A stretch of DNA of 64,000 nucleotides from the IMG/VR virus record IMGVR_UViG_3300006192_000007, positions 1-64,000 of that record; one strand, written 5' to 3'. Below the pieces are notes generated by a model, which saw only the letters and a list, made by a program, of their open reading frames with translations, made no database searches and was not told where the DNA came from. The DNA is from a virus. Below are positions 18,180 to 27,686 of the stretch, piece after piece. Both the position numbers and the translations under genes were made by a program. Each line of letters begins with the position of its first letter. The stretch's first letter is position 1.

Positions 18180-18576
18180 CCTTCAGCAAATGATAATCCA
18201 GGTCATAGGGATACAGAAACTGATTAACCTTTATCCAGAGGGATTTTCAGTGATGATTAAACCTACCCTGGACTGTCTATTGCAAGGCATCCGTGATAGA
18301 GATGATATATTAGAACATCTCTACGAAGATACCTGTGAAGGGTTATTGGTCCGTGTTTGCCACTGTCACTCCATGCGCATGGACTGTGCTGACTGTGAAG
18401 ACATGGCCCACGTTGATAGTCTAGCCATCGGGCTGTTAGACGCCCTTTTAGAACTACTGTTAAAATCGGACTTAGTATTGGATGAGATGGCAGTCTTTCT
18501 TTCACCGAGTCATTTCTTTGACTACCAAGTCCGTGTATTGGACAATGATAGTCTAGTACTTGATAAGAGGCTATAA
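18139..18576 (+). CDS. Tandem small-gene family member 8
   Basis: 145 residues. It has a CHCHSMRMDCADCED segment (about 75-90) that may bind one zinc ion, reminiscent of the insert in member 4, and the family ending FDYQVRVLDNDSLVLDK. It shares strand-turn-strand spacing with members 3 and 5. Confidence 0.6.
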   Translation: MSQNPTSPTPTIGNLQQMIIQVIGIQKLINLYPEGFSVMIKPTLDCLLQGIRDRDDILEHLYEDTCEGLLVRVCHCHSMRMDCADCEDMAHVDSLAIGLLDALLELLLKSDLVLDEMAVFLSPSHFFDYQVRVLDNDSLVLDKRL

Positions 18577-18578
18577 CA

Positions 18579-18926
18579 ATGGAACCCTTTGAAAAGGTCT
18601 CTTTAATCATAAGAGACCCCTCTTTAAGTGAATATGTCACTAAACTCAAAGAGATACACTGGTATGACTTACCCATTGAAAACGAAGTCGACCCATTCGT
18701 GTACGCTCAAGAAATGTTCTTAAAGTTAAATAACGACATTTATGGCGCCACTCAAGGTAAGTACTGTGACCCTGAAATTGTAGATGCCTTCTTAGAGTTT
18801 AAAGCCAAACTCGAGCACTCCATTGCATCCAATCATTACTTACCTCTCTATCGCTTAGAACACCTTACACTGGCTAGTGTAGAGTTTGTTTCCATGGACG
18901 GCGATGTTGTCGCTGTCTTTGATTAA
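18579..18926 (+). CDS. Tandem small-gene family member 9
   Basis: 115 residues, starting two bases after member 8. A helical body ends in RLEHLTLASVEFVSMDGDVVAVFD, the same two-strand end. Last gene of the array; the next gene (18957) is of a different kind. Confidence 0.6.
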   Translation: MEPFEKVSLIIRDPSLSEYVTKLKEIHWYDLPIENEVDPFVYAQEMFLKLNNDIYGATQGKYCDPEIVDAFLEFKAKLEHSIASNHYLPLYRLEHLTLASVEFVSMDGDVVAVFD

Positions 18927-18956
18927 AAGAATCTAGTAGGATTAAGGAGATTACCC

Positions 18957-19373
18957 ATGACCATTTATGACATTGTCCCTGGACAGAAACTGAAGTTTTC
19001 AATCTATGGACAGATTAACAGCGTGAAGAACTTCGAAGGAACAATTGCCGGGCTAGTACTCGGCAGCTATGTTCCACAAACCGAAGACCCTTCCATTAAC
19101 CATGCTAACATTTACCCAACCTTACCGGACTCTCGTAAAGAAGCGTTCCAAGACCTTTATACTTCATACCAGTATGTTCAGCTAGTACGTGCGGATAACA
19201 GCATTGTATATATCGGACTACCATGGATTAATGATGCAACCATTGAGTCTTTAGAAAACGTTATTTGTGACATCCGCCTAACTAACTTTAAAGCTTCTCG
19301 TCGTGACGAACTCGTTCTCAAGTTAGCACAGTGGAACTTTGATGTAGAAAAGATAACGGTATCGACCGAGTAA
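18957..19373 (+). CDS. Hypothetical beta-rich protein
   Basis: 138 residues, start after TAAGGAGA. The pattern GQKLKFSIYG ... FEGTIAGLVLGSYV ... YQYVQLVRADNSIVYIGLPWI looks like a small SH3-like barrel in phage proteins where a strand pair frames a variable loop. The C-terminal 40 residues are helical. No named family assigned. Confidence 0.6.
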   Translation: MTIYDIVPGQKLKFSIYGQINSVKNFEGTIAGLVLGSYVPQTEDPSINHANIYPTLPDSRKEAFQDLYTSYQYVQLVRADNSIVYIGLPWINDATIESLENVICDIRLTNFKASRRDELVLKLAQWNFDVEKITVSTE

Positions 19374-19482
19374 TTATTTTAAATGGGCTTGTCTTATAGC
19401 ATAGGTAAAGGCGGGTCCAGTTCATGATCGCACATGAATGGCTTTACCAATTGGGTTTGGACAACAAAGTGTTGTTATTTTT

Positions 19483-19526
19483 CAGATACTCTAGGCTTCG
19501 TGCTTAGGGTATCTGTTTTTTTTTTT
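19483..19526 (+). terminator. Strong rho-independent terminator
   Basis: Stem CAGATACTCTAGGC paired with TTAGGGTATCTG, followed by eleven T. Confidence 0.85.
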
Positions 19527-19574
19527 GCTTTTTTACAAGACATGGGAATAGATTAGACCCAAAAGGAGATAACC

Positions 19575-21740
19575 ATGTCCGCCTTTGTAAAACCTTTAGA
19601 TTACTATAGCCGAGATTATGACATCATCGGTAACTATAAGCAGTCCATGTCACAGGTCATTCATCTGTGCACTGGCGCAACAGTAGAAGAAGCACGTTCA
19701 TTTTTAGATGTCAAAATGGATAATGAGTGGAAACCTAAATCCCCTCAAATGAAAGCTCTGATGCGTGAACCCCGCGCTGACCGTGCTAAAAAGAAAATCG
19801 ATTTTTTATCTTACATGGACTGGGTGTCAGCACAGAACCATATCTTAGCCCCAAACCTTATCTGTTACGCTAACCCTAACATTGAAGAATCTTTCCTTTC
19901 TGGCTTTATCTCCAACAACCTAGCAACTCGTTCTGCGGTTAAGAAGGAAGGTCAAGCAGCCGGTATGGCTGGGGATAAGGAACATGAGAAGTTTTGTGAC
20001 CTATTACAAGCTAACTATAAAATCCGAAACAACTCTATCAGTGGCGCACTATCGAGTCCGTTCAACCCATTGTACTACGCTTCGTCTCATACATCCTTAA
20101 CCAGTGTGTGTCGTACGATTACGTCGTATGCCAATGCCTGCAATGAAAAGTTAATGGCCTCTAACCGCCATTACTATAGCCCTGAGGTTACAATAGAGAA
20201 CATTGCCTATGTTACCTCCCATGCTGACCTAACTGCCGTGTCAATGGCAATGGATGCGTTTAACATTAGTCCGCCATCGGTTGACTTTGTGTTAAACCAA
20301 ATCTTTGAATCTACCAGACTGTACTGGAATCAGGAATCGTCAGAAGCCATGATTGAAACCATGGTTCGCAATATGACGGATGTTGAACGCGCTGCCTTTA
20401 GCTTTACAGGTGACCTACACGCGCTCCATCAGTCTAACGATACTGTGGTTCGTTTATTCTATGATAAACTTTCTACGCGCACTGCGCCGGTCATGGATAA
20501 GGCAGAGCAGGAAAAATGGCTAGGTGTCGCTGAAGATAATGAAATCGCTCTAGCGTCTTTATTGTGTTCAGACTTTATGAAAGGTAAAAAACCAAAAGAC
20601 CTAGACCCAGAAGGTTATGGGGTTTGGATTGGACACATCAAGAATGTACTGACGGTGCTGGATGAATATCAGCTCTTTATTGACGCATTCATCAGTACTC
20701 GTCTAATGGTAGGGGCTATCCATAGTTTACCCACGATTGTACGTAAGGTCGTCGTAGGGTCAGACACAGACTCTTCTATCTTTAGTACGCAGAAGCAAGT
20801 GAAGTGGTATACTGGCGCGATAGACTTTAGTCATGCTGCCGTGCAAGCCGGAGCCATTACGTCGTATCTCGCTTCACAACACATTGTGCATACCTTAGCA
20901 CTGCTGTCAGGGCAGATGGCTGTTAAGAAAGACTTACTATTTAAACTCTCTATGAAATCAGAGTTCTATAGTAAAGGATACTCGCAAACCGGGGTCACAA
21001 AGGTATACACTATGTCAATAGACGCTCAGGAAGGAAACGTTTTTGGTAAACCTAAACTTGAGGTGAAAGGTGTACTATTAAAGAGCTCTAAACTCCCAGG
21101 TCCTGTGCGTGATGAAATTGAGAAATTCATCTGGTACTGCATGGGTGCCCCTGGTGTAAAAGGAGGAATATCCCCACTGCAACCTGCTGCCATTTTAGCC
21201 AAGATAGAGCATCGCATTATGCATCACTTACGTAGTGGTAATACGACGTACTTTAAAACCGAACAGATTAAGACTACAGCTACTTATGCAGCAGAAGACA
21301 GTGCTGCGCAGGTGGTGTGTAAAGACATATGGAATGAACTGTTTGGGGCAGAGAAAGGGTATATCGAGCAACTGCCGGCGGATGCCTATAAGGTTAACGT
21401 TGATTTAAGCAAGATGGATAAGCTTATGGCATGGGGTGACATGTTAGGACAAGATAAGAAGAACAAACTTCGTGAGTTCTTACATCAGCGAGGTAAGTCG
21501 TCCATGACACAGCTATTAGCCCCTACAGAGCTAATGGAAGGAGGCGTGATACCTAAAGAGTTGCTAATGGTAATGGATACGAGAAAGGTACTCTTTTCTC
21601 TGATGCAGCCATTTTATATTCTGAGTAACGCATTAAGCCTTAATATCGCTAACTCTAAGTTCACCCATTTCTGGAGTGATGACTTTACAGAAGAACAGGC
21701 AGATAAACATTTGCCAGAAGGATACACCATAGAAATCTAG
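19575..21740 (+). CDS. DNA polymerase B, C-terminal half (motifs B and C)
   Basis: Replicative polymerase half. Motif B is KIRNNSISGALSS (149-161), matching K-x-x-x-N-S-x-x-G of family B. Motif C is VVVGSDTDSSIF (392-403), whose D-T-D holds the catalytic metals. About 320 residues of thumb-like sequence follow. There is no exonuclease domain and no motif A (D-x-x-S-x-Y-P); both are in the minus-strand gene at 61911-63653, over 40 kb away. The two proteins must therefore assemble into one enzyme. 721 residues; AAAAGGAG precedes the ATG. No intein or intron boundary is seen at the cut. Confidence 0.85.
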   Translation: MSAFVKPLDYYSRDYDIIGNYKQSMSQVIHLCTGATVEEARSFLDVKMDNEWKPKSPQMKALMREPRADRAKKKIDFLSYMDWVSAQNHILAPNLICYANPNIEESFLSGFISNNLATRSAVKKEGQAAGMAGDKEHEKFCDLLQANYKIRNNSISGALSSPFNPLYYASSHTSLTSVCRTITSYANACNEKLMASNRHYYSPEVTIENIAYVTSHADLTAVSMAMDAFNISPPSVDFVLNQIFESTRLYWNQESSEAMIETMVRNMTDVERAAFSFTGDLHALHQSNDTVVRLFYDKLSTRTAPVMDKAEQEKWLGVAEDNEIALASLLCSDFMKGKKPKDLDPEGYGVWIGHIKNVLTVLDEYQLFIDAFISTRLMVGAIHSLPTIVRKVVVGSDTDSSIFSTQKQVKWYTGAIDFSHAAVQAGAITSYLASQHIVHTLALLSGQMAVKKDLLFKLSMKSEFYSKGYSQTGVTKVYTMSIDAQEGNVFGKPKLEVKGVLLKSSKLPGPVRDEIEKFIWYCMGAPGVKGGISPLQPAAILAKIEHRIMHHLRSGNTTYFKTEQIKTTATYAAEDSAAQVVCKDIWNELFGAEKGYIEQLPADAYKVNVDLSKMDKLMAWGDMLGQDKKNKLREFLHQRGKSSMTQLLAPTELMEGGVIPKELLMVMDTRKVLFSLMQPFYILSNALSLNIANSKFTHFWSDDFTEEQADKHLPEGYTIEI

Positions 21741-21767
21741 TTAGTAAAATGTGTTTCAGTGCAAAGT

Positions 21768-21781
21768 AAAACCTATATTCC
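21768..21781 (+). promoter_or_regulatory. Early-promoter-like element (AAAACC-TATATTCC)
   Basis: One mismatch to the TATATTAC core, with the AAAACC extension intact. It lies upstream of a terminator hairpin and then the gene at 21878. Confidence 0.55.
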
Positions 21782-21815
21782 CATAGTGTATATGAGTAAA
21801 TAAAACAATGACTCT

Positions 21816-21866
21816 GTGTCCCTTAAGCCTTCGCTTAAGGGACACTCGGTCTTTTTTCTTTTTTAG
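21816..21866 (+). terminator. Rho-independent terminator downstream of a promoter-like element
   Basis: 12-bp perfect stem (21816-21827 with 21834-21845) and a CTTTTTTCTTTTTT tract. It lies between the element at 21768 and the gene at 21878, so it may act as an attenuator. Confidence 0.8.
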
Positions 21867-21877
21867 GGAGTATAAAA

Positions 21878-22162
21878 ATGCGCATTTCAAATATGGAAAT
21901 CAATGAAGACTTTACCGTTCAATGTATTAAAGGCAGTCTGGTTGCAGTTATTACCATTGGCCTATTTAAAACCAGTGATATTAAAACTGAACGAGTCGTG
22001 GTTCAGTTACAGCGTAAGGGTAAGTTAGACACTATCTACGATGCTGTAACTCGTAAAGCCTTAGCTATCTCTTTACGTGATAAAGGCATTAAGTCAGCTA
22101 CTGATGTAGAAGCTTACTTATATGAAGAGATGTTAAAGCGATACGCGATATTCGAAGCATAA
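21878..22162 (+). CDS. Hypothetical small protein
   Basis: 94 residues, start after TTAGGGAG. Short beta strands (VQCIKGSLVAVITIGLFK ... ERVVVQLQRKG) followed by helices. No motif. Flanked on both sides by terminators, so it is its own transcription unit. Confidence 0.6.
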   Translation: MRISNMEINEDFTVQCIKGSLVAVITIGLFKTSDIKTERVVVQLQRKGKLDTIYDAVTRKALAISLRDKGIKSATDVEAYLYEEMLKRYAIFEA

Positions 22163-22200
22163 ATAGAGAGGAGGGCAAACCCGTCCTCTCTATTTTTTTT
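22163..22200. terminator. Bidirectional terminator
   Basis: 10-bp stem (22163-22172 with 22184-22193) and a run of T, between convergent genes. Confidence 0.8.
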
Positions 22201-23282
22201 TAGTTAAACGAGAAAGCAACGTCTGTATAGCCTAAGGTGATTAAGTCCACAATATCTCGGTTAGGGGCTTTTTCAATCACGCGTTGCGACCTTAATACAC
22301 GGTCGTATTTGCGCCATAGGTTTTCCTGTGTAGTCTGCTCTGGGTTATTAGGAGTAAACTTAAGGCATACCTGAATAGAAGGGATAATCGCCGCAAACTG
22401 AACCCAGTGATTCTGTGGACTAATGTCAGTGGCCAATTCAGGTAGCCCTATACCCATGTCCGGATACACAAACGAAGGTACATGGGATAGTATTTTCTCC
22501 CATGTAGCAGAACGGTTGGATACGTCCTCTAGAAGCCCATAAAGGGTTTCGAGTAACTCACTGGTGCGGTTAGGAATAGCGAGATGAGTAGGAAAGCTCC
22601 CACTATCCATCTCCCATGCCCCCTTACCTATTACTAGGCTGCGCATCATGATGGCGTCCATCTGTGACCACATCATAGATGGGTATACGTATTGTCCGAT
22701 AAAGTGCTCAATCCGACGCTGATATTCTACAGGCAGCTTTTGGTTTTCCAGATGCCAACCTAAATACATGTAGGCGAGTAGTCCTATGTCGATGCTTACG
22801 ACACAGTAGTTAATGTCTCCCTCATCAATGAGGTCTGGGCGAACATATGACCCTTTAACGCCCGCTCGGTCGATTACGCGTAGAGGTTGGAGGGTTTTCC
22901 ATGGAGCTTGACTAAATACACGGTGGCGGTTTTTCACCACGGTCTCTGCGACTAGTATTGTCTGTGTGCGCTCTCCGTAAAAGAGGCCACTGAATGCTTC
23001 ACCCGAATTCTGCGATGTGGTAATGCCAACACTAAAAGCAAGCTCTTCAATGTTCTCATTAACCTTATTATACAGCCCTAAGGAATCGGTTGTCAATAGC
23101 CCTTGTAGTCGATAGCATAGACGTACAATAGGACTGGACATGTCAATCGGCACATACTTGTTGTTATAGTAGTTAATTGCCGTTGCTATGTTTTTGGCTT
23201 GAAGTTTTACCAAGCGGTCAAGCCCTGCCTCTATTGTGAGTCCACGAGACAGGCCAGTAAATGTTTTAAAAAGGGGTAACAT
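22200..23282 (-). CDS. Hypothetical protein upstream of chmA
   Basis: 360 residues, not recognised. Mixed helix and strand, no membrane segment or signal peptide. Segments such as INYCVVSIDIGLLAYMYLGWHLE and SMMWSQMDAIMMRSLVIGKGAWE suggest a helical core rich in Met and Trp. Divergent from chmA and sharing the 313-base intergenic region. A structural role is possible but not shown. Confidence 0.65.
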   Translation of the reverse strand: MLPLFKTFTGLSRGLTIEAGLDRLVKLQAKNIATAINYYNNKYVPIDMSSPIVRLCYRLQGLLTTDSLGLYNKVNENIEELAFSVGITTSQNSGEAFSGLFYGERTQTILVAETVVKNRHRVFSQAPWKTLQPLRVIDRAGVKGSYVRPDLIDEGDINYCVVSIDIGLLAYMYLGWHLENQKLPVEYQRRIEHFIGQYVYPSMMWSQMDAIMMRSLVIGKGAWEMDSGSFPTHLAIPNRTSELLETLYGLLEDVSNRSATWEKILSHVPSFVYPDMGIGLPELATDISPQNHWVQFAAIIPSIQVCLKFTPNNPEQTTQENLWRKYDRVLRSQRVIEKAPNRDIVDLITLGYTDVAFSFN

Positions 23283-23477
23283 GACATGGCCTCTAGTAAT
23301 AAAAAATATGGATGTCCTATAGGATGTGGACGATGCACTTTGGTGTTATCGCCCAGTGCAAAAATGCTATTAGAGGAATAAGTAACTATACTTTGCCTAA
23401 TAGTATGTTAGAGTTTATCCTTGATTGGGTAAACCTAACAGGTAGACTGTCCACTTTTCTGTTTTTCAAGAAAACGT

Positions 23478-23491
23478 GACACCTATATTCC
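23478..23491 (+). promoter_or_regulatory. Early-promoter-like element of chmA
   Basis: GACACC-TATATTCC, a near match to the AAAACC-TATATTAC motif, about 105 bases before chmA. The leader between them holds an inverted repeat (AACATCA with TGATGTT) and a T-rich tract. The rest of the 23283-23595 gap shows no gene. Confidence 0.55.
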
Positions 23492-23595
23492 CCATATGCT
23501 TTAACATCATTAAAACAATTGATGTTAGCGGAAATAAGCCATACACGGCTTTTTCTTTTATTTAAATTATCATATCTCACCAGAGGATATTTACT

Positions 23596-25473
23596 ATGTT
23601 CGATCCAAATGAAAACAAAGCACCTAAAGCAACTAAAGTTCCAGCAGGCGACAATACTCAAGCAACATCGCAATCAAGCGACTTTTTCTCTGACTATCTA
23701 GCCGGTGCTTCTGACGTAGCATCACGTTCTTCTGAAATCGTAGTTAAGGCAGTTGAGTTCCTAAACAAACGTTCTGAAGACGCTAAGCGTCTAAACGCTG
23801 ACCGTGTAGGTCTACGTTTCACTCACATCGATGACGAAACAGCGCTAGGTCTACCTGTTATCATCGCTTACAACACTAAAGGTCCGGTTAACGGTTTCTT
23901 CACTATCATCGTTGAAGAAGGCGCATACGACGGTAAGTTAAAAGGTCGTGAAGTACATGTACTGAACGAACAGATTGTTATCGACCAATCGACTTCTGAT
24001 TATTGGGATGGTATCTTAGTTACAACTATCGCTAAGCATCTGAAGCAGCTTACTCAAAAAGACTATGCGCACAATAGCTACATGGTTGCACGCGAGTGCA
24101 TGGACTTGTCTAACGAGAAGTACCTAGGTGCACTATACGCGACATCAGAGCGTAACCTAATGTCTCTGTCTGTAGTTAATGTCCCAACAATCGAAAACTT
24201 GAACCAACACGGTCTGTCATTGGAAATAAGCCATGACGTATCACCTGGTGCAACAGTTGAAGATTTAGAAGGTAACCCTGTTTACTGTGACGTTGAATCA
24301 ACCGTAAGTCTAGGTGTGCCACGTGACCGCAACAACAAAAACCGTTCACACAATGCCCGTGAGCGTCGTGCTACTCTTGTAAACGTACGTAGTTACCTAG
24401 ACTTCGTGTTCCAACCAGCAAGTCAAGTCGCTACGTTACCTGGCACTCAAGAAATGATTCGCCCAGCATACCACCCAGTATTGATTCAAGCAGACAGCTC
24501 AGGTATCGATGCTCAAACTGGTAAAGCATTTGAATCACGTGAAACTGCACTGTTCGCATTGCTAGCAATGGCAGAGCTGGCGGCTAACCGTAACTACATC
24601 AACATTCTGCGTCGTAACCACGGCGGTAAACCAGAAATTGGTGTATTAGGCTACCGTTGGGAAGGTCGCTACGGTGTACAAGACTGGGTACCGGCCGAAG
24701 TAGAAATCGATAAAGGTATCGCTACTGGCATGAACTCAGGTCGTCAAACACTGGATGCTTACCTAAAACGTAACGTACACGACACTATTACAGTAGCAGT
24801 CGACGTACTACGCGGTGGTCGTAACGCATGGATCTATGAACCATACGTACAGTCAGTGCTAGCGAACAACCCAAATGACCGTCTAGAAGCGAACACCAAT
24901 ATTGTTCGTATGATTGACGCGTTCACTAAAGGTCACTTCTCTGCACTATGGCCAGAAAACAAACCTATCTTCCAAGAGTCTGTTGTTGCAGTACACTCAG
25001 CAACTTACTTAGACAAAGATGGTCACGTACATGACGTACGTGAATGTGGTACGCTACAGCTACACCAACTTTACAAAGAGCAAACTGATGCACGCATGGC
25101 TGAGTTTGAAAAATCAATGGCACCGGGTGGTTCTAACGGTGATGTTGGTCTAGTCAACATTCACAATCGTCGTCAAGTACTAAAACAAGTACTAGGTGCA
25201 GAAATCAATGGTATGATTGAACGTCTGTTCTACATGCCTGACTTCTTCCCTGTGTTCTTAGAAGCGTGTGGTCGCGCTGGTCTTCGTGTTAGCTCTGAAG
25301 GTCTACACGACACAACTGTAGCTGGTAACATGGGCGTGGATAACTTCCACGCTGGTCAAATGCCTACAATGACAGGTATTTACCAAACCTCTACAGGTGG
25401 TTATGCAAACGGCCAAGGTCAATACATCGGTGGCAACTACAGCTACGGTGCATATGGTGCCTACAACGGTTAA
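23596..25473 (+). CDS. chmA: Probable nucleus-shell protein chimallin
   Basis: Main protein of the proteinaceous nucleus that shields DNA of phiKZ-like phages from host nucleases. 625 residues, close to the about 600-630 of known ChmA. The gene is followed by the nvRNAP beta' N-terminal gene after one exonuclease gene, as gp54-gp55 in phiKZ. It has its own promoter-like element and unusually uniform codons (CGT, GTA, AAC, GGT), as expected for a very abundant protein. The N-terminus is disordered, the middle is folded alpha/beta, and the last about 40 residues are Gly/Tyr/Asn-rich. Assignment rests on length, order and expression signs; a major capsid protein is the main alternative, less likely at this position. 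Confidence 0.72.
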   Translation: MFDPNENKAPKATKVPAGDNTQATSQSSDFFSDYLAGASDVASRSSEIVVKAVEFLNKRSEDAKRLNADRVGLRFTHIDDETALGLPVIIAYNTKGPVNGFFTIIVEEGAYDGKLKGREVHVLNEQIVIDQSTSDYWDGILVTTIAKHLKQLTQKDYAHNSYMVARECMDLSNEKYLGALYATSERNLMSLSVVNVPTIENLNQHGLSLEISHDVSPGATVEDLEGNPVYCDVESTVSLGVPRDRNNKNRSHNARERRATLVNVRSYLDFVFQPASQVATLPGTQEMIRPAYHPVLIQADSSGIDAQTGKAFESRETALFALLAMAELAANRNYINILRRNHGGKPEIGVLGYRWEGRYGVQDWVPAEVEIDKGIATGMNSGRQTLDAYLKRNVHDTITVAVDVLRGGRNAWIYEPYVQSVLANNPNDRLEANTNIVRMIDAFTKGHFSALWPENKPIFQESVVAVHSATYLDKDGHVHDVRECGTLQLHQLYKEQTDARMAEFEKSMAPGGSNGDVGLVNIHNRRQVLKQVLGAEINGMIERLFYMPDFFPVFLEACGRAGLRVSSEGLHDTTVAGNMGVDNFHAGQMPTMTGIYQTSTGGYANGQGQYIGGNYSYGAYGAYNG

Positions 25474-25502
25474 TTTGTAGTATTAAACCTACGTAAGAAA
25501 TA

Positions 25503-25556
25503 AGCTGAAGGCTGCGGTGAAAGCCGTGGTCTTCAGCTTTCTTATCTTTTTTCTTT
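25503..25556 (+). terminator. Rho-independent terminator of chmA
   Basis: Stem of AGCTGAAG with CTTCAGCT plus inner pairs, followed by TTCTTATCTTTTTT. Confidence 0.75.
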
Positions 25557-25594
25557 TTCTGTATAAAGCACTACTACTAACAAGGATAGCACGA

Positions 25595-26344
25595 ATGCCA
25601 AAAATCTTTTATCTCTCTACTGACACGGAAACCTTAGGGTTTAATGGACCGGTACGATTGCCAGATGGCACTATAGTCCAAGGTTGTGCATATTACCCTA
25701 TCGTACAGATTGCAGGTAAGTTATTAGACGGACATTTAAACGAACTAGCCCACTTTAATTATTTCATTCAACCTACCGCAGCACAAATGGCACGTGCCCT
25801 ACCTGAAACTGTAGAATTTCATATTAAAAATGGTTTTGACAAAGCATGGGACTCGGCCGAGCGCTTAAGTATCGAAGATGCACAGGTGGCTATCTACCAG
25901 TTCCTAGTCAGTCATCTGTCTATTCACTGCCCTGAGTACATTAAAGAAGGGAAACTTCCTGAATACAAATACGATAACCCTGCAGTTATTATACTGCATG
26001 GTAAGTCTGTTAATTTCGATCGTACCTTTTTAAACTGCCAGTTACCTGAAATCGGTATGATACTAGGGCATCAAACCGCGGATGTCTCCGCTATCCGTAC
26101 GTTAATGTACCCAGTAAAGCATTTACCTAACCGACTCTCTAAGACAACGTCTACCCATGATGCACTCGATGACGTCAATGCAGCGATTGCTGACCATAAG
26201 GCCATCTTAGATTTCTTAAACCTCGTCCCTGTACCCAAAGGCAAGTATCACTATTTAGAAGATGTCACTAACGTAGTATCTGAACAAAACAAAACCTATA
26301 TTGCTAAAGTGATAACCTTCCTAAAAACCCACCTCTTTAAATAA
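25595..26344 (+). CDS. DnaQ-like 3'-5' exonuclease (DEDDh)
   Basis: 249 residues from the ATG at 25595 (AAGGATAG upstream); the open frame reaches 25517 but that part lies in the chmA terminator. DEDDh motifs: STDTETLG (residues 8-15), GKSVNFDRTFL (about 133-143), and THDALDDVNAAIAD (about 187-200), whose H-x-x-x-x-D is Exo III. It may act on DNA as a proofreading or repair enzyme or on RNA like RNase T. A promoter-like sequence lies in its 3' end and could drive the following RNA polymerase gene. Confidence 0.85.
   Translation: MPKIFYLSTDTETLGFNGPVRLPDGTIVQGCAYYPIVQIAGKLLDGHLNELAHFNYFIQPTAAQMARALPETVEFHIKNGFDKAWDSAERLSIEDAQVAIYQFLVSHLSIHCPEYIKEGKLPEYKYDNPAVIILHGKSVNFDRTFLNCQLPEIGMILGHQTADVSAIRTLMYPVKHLPNRLSKTTSTHDALDDVNAAIADHKAILDFLNLVPVPKGKYHYLEDVTNVVSEQNKTYIAKVITFLKTHLFK
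26291..26304 (+). promoter_or_regulatory. Intragenic early-promoter-like element (AAAACC-TATATTGC)
   Basis: Motif inside the exonuclease gene's last 60 bases, 51 bases before the beta' N-terminal gene. One mismatch in the TATATTAC core. Confidence 0.45.
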
Positions 26345-26354
26345 GGAGTTTTAC

Positions 26355-27686
26355 ATGATAGGTGCCCGTGTCTTTAACTTCGTTAACTTAGACAATGTTA
26401 TCCAGCGGATGGATAAACCTCCCATTATCATTAACCAGCTTGCGCTCGATACGGAAGAAGACAGAAAACTCTTAGAGTCTTTAACCGTAACACGCTATGA
26501 AGCTACTGACGTGTTTTCTACTGTCCCTATGTGTTCCTGCCGCCGCACTAAGGTCGCTGAAGCCTTAGGGACTATCTGTGAGCACTGTGGTACAGAAGTC
26601 GTGTCTCACCACAACCAAGCCATGGAATCCGAACTGTGGATATCCGTCCCAGACGGGATTGAGTATTTCCTTTCTCCTCTGCCATGGATATTCTTAAATC
26701 AACGCCTCTCTGCTCGAGGCTTTAACGGCTTACAATGGGCCATGGATTCTAAAATCCCAGACCCAGAAGAGTCTAACAAGAAAGCCTCTTCTATTGTTAA
26801 CCGCTTTAAACAAGCGGGTTTTGTTCGTGGGTTATCTCACCTCAAAGACCAATTCGACACTATAGTCGATGTTGCTATTAGAGAAACCCAATCGGCTCAA
26901 AAGCGAGTTGAGTTACTAAACTTCATTGACTACTACAAGGATGCCCTGTTTGTCAAACACATCCCTATTCCGTCTAAGGTCGCGTTTACCATAGAGAATA
27001 CCGCCTATGGTAACTATTTCGACCGTACAATGACTTCCGCAATAGAAGCCATCTTCTCAGCAGCAGGTACGTCCTCTATGCGTAACATCAAACGCTTAGA
27101 GTCACGCTTTACCTCTATCTTAGTTAACCTAACGGCTTACTATGAAGACGTGGTTACCAATAACCTGTCATCTAAGTCAGGATGGCTGCGCCGAGTAAAC
27201 TACGGCACTCGTATGAACTATTCCTTCCGGAATATCATTACGTCCTACCATGGTCTACATGAGGTCGATACGATATTGGTTCCGTACCATCAGCTATTAA
27301 CGGTGTTAGAACCTTTAGTCGTGGCTCACCTCATCCGTGAGTATAACCATACCCACAGTCAGGCTCAAGCCTATGTAATCCAACACGCTACCGATAAAGA
27401 CCCACTGTTGTGGGAAATATTGGAAATGTTCATTGACGAAACGCCACCTGTGCCTGTATCGGAAACAGCGCACGTAGTGACGCTAGATAAGGGAGGAAGA
27501 CCGGTACTCACGGATTTACCGTGTACACTTACTACACGTAAGGTTAGAACCGGTGGAGGTATACGCTGTGCCCTTACGCGCTATCCCTCATTATCCCGTT
27601 CTAGCACGCAGGGCGTTAGGATAGTTGGATTAAGTGACTGCGAGATAAGGATTTCAGTCCTTGCTCTACGTGGTCCAAACGCCGAC
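26355..27686 (+). CDS. nvRNAP beta' N-terminal subunit, exon 1
   Basis: Part of the phage's multisubunit RNA polymerase; by position next to chmA it corresponds to phiKZ gp55 of the non-virion enzyme. 444 codons. A zinc-binding N-terminal region has CSCRRTKV and ICEHCGTE (about 56-80). The end RYPSLSRSSTQGVRIVGL ... RGPNAD matches the universal beta' run-up to NADFDGD. Without splicing, translation would stop after NADKLKYSLLH. Joined to 29062, the product reads NADFDGDQM and has 507 residues. AAGGAG precedes the ATG. Confidence 0.88.

Noticed and set aside
23386-23673. Minus-strand frame over the chmA leader
   Set aside because: It covers the promoter and chmA start and has no ribosome site.
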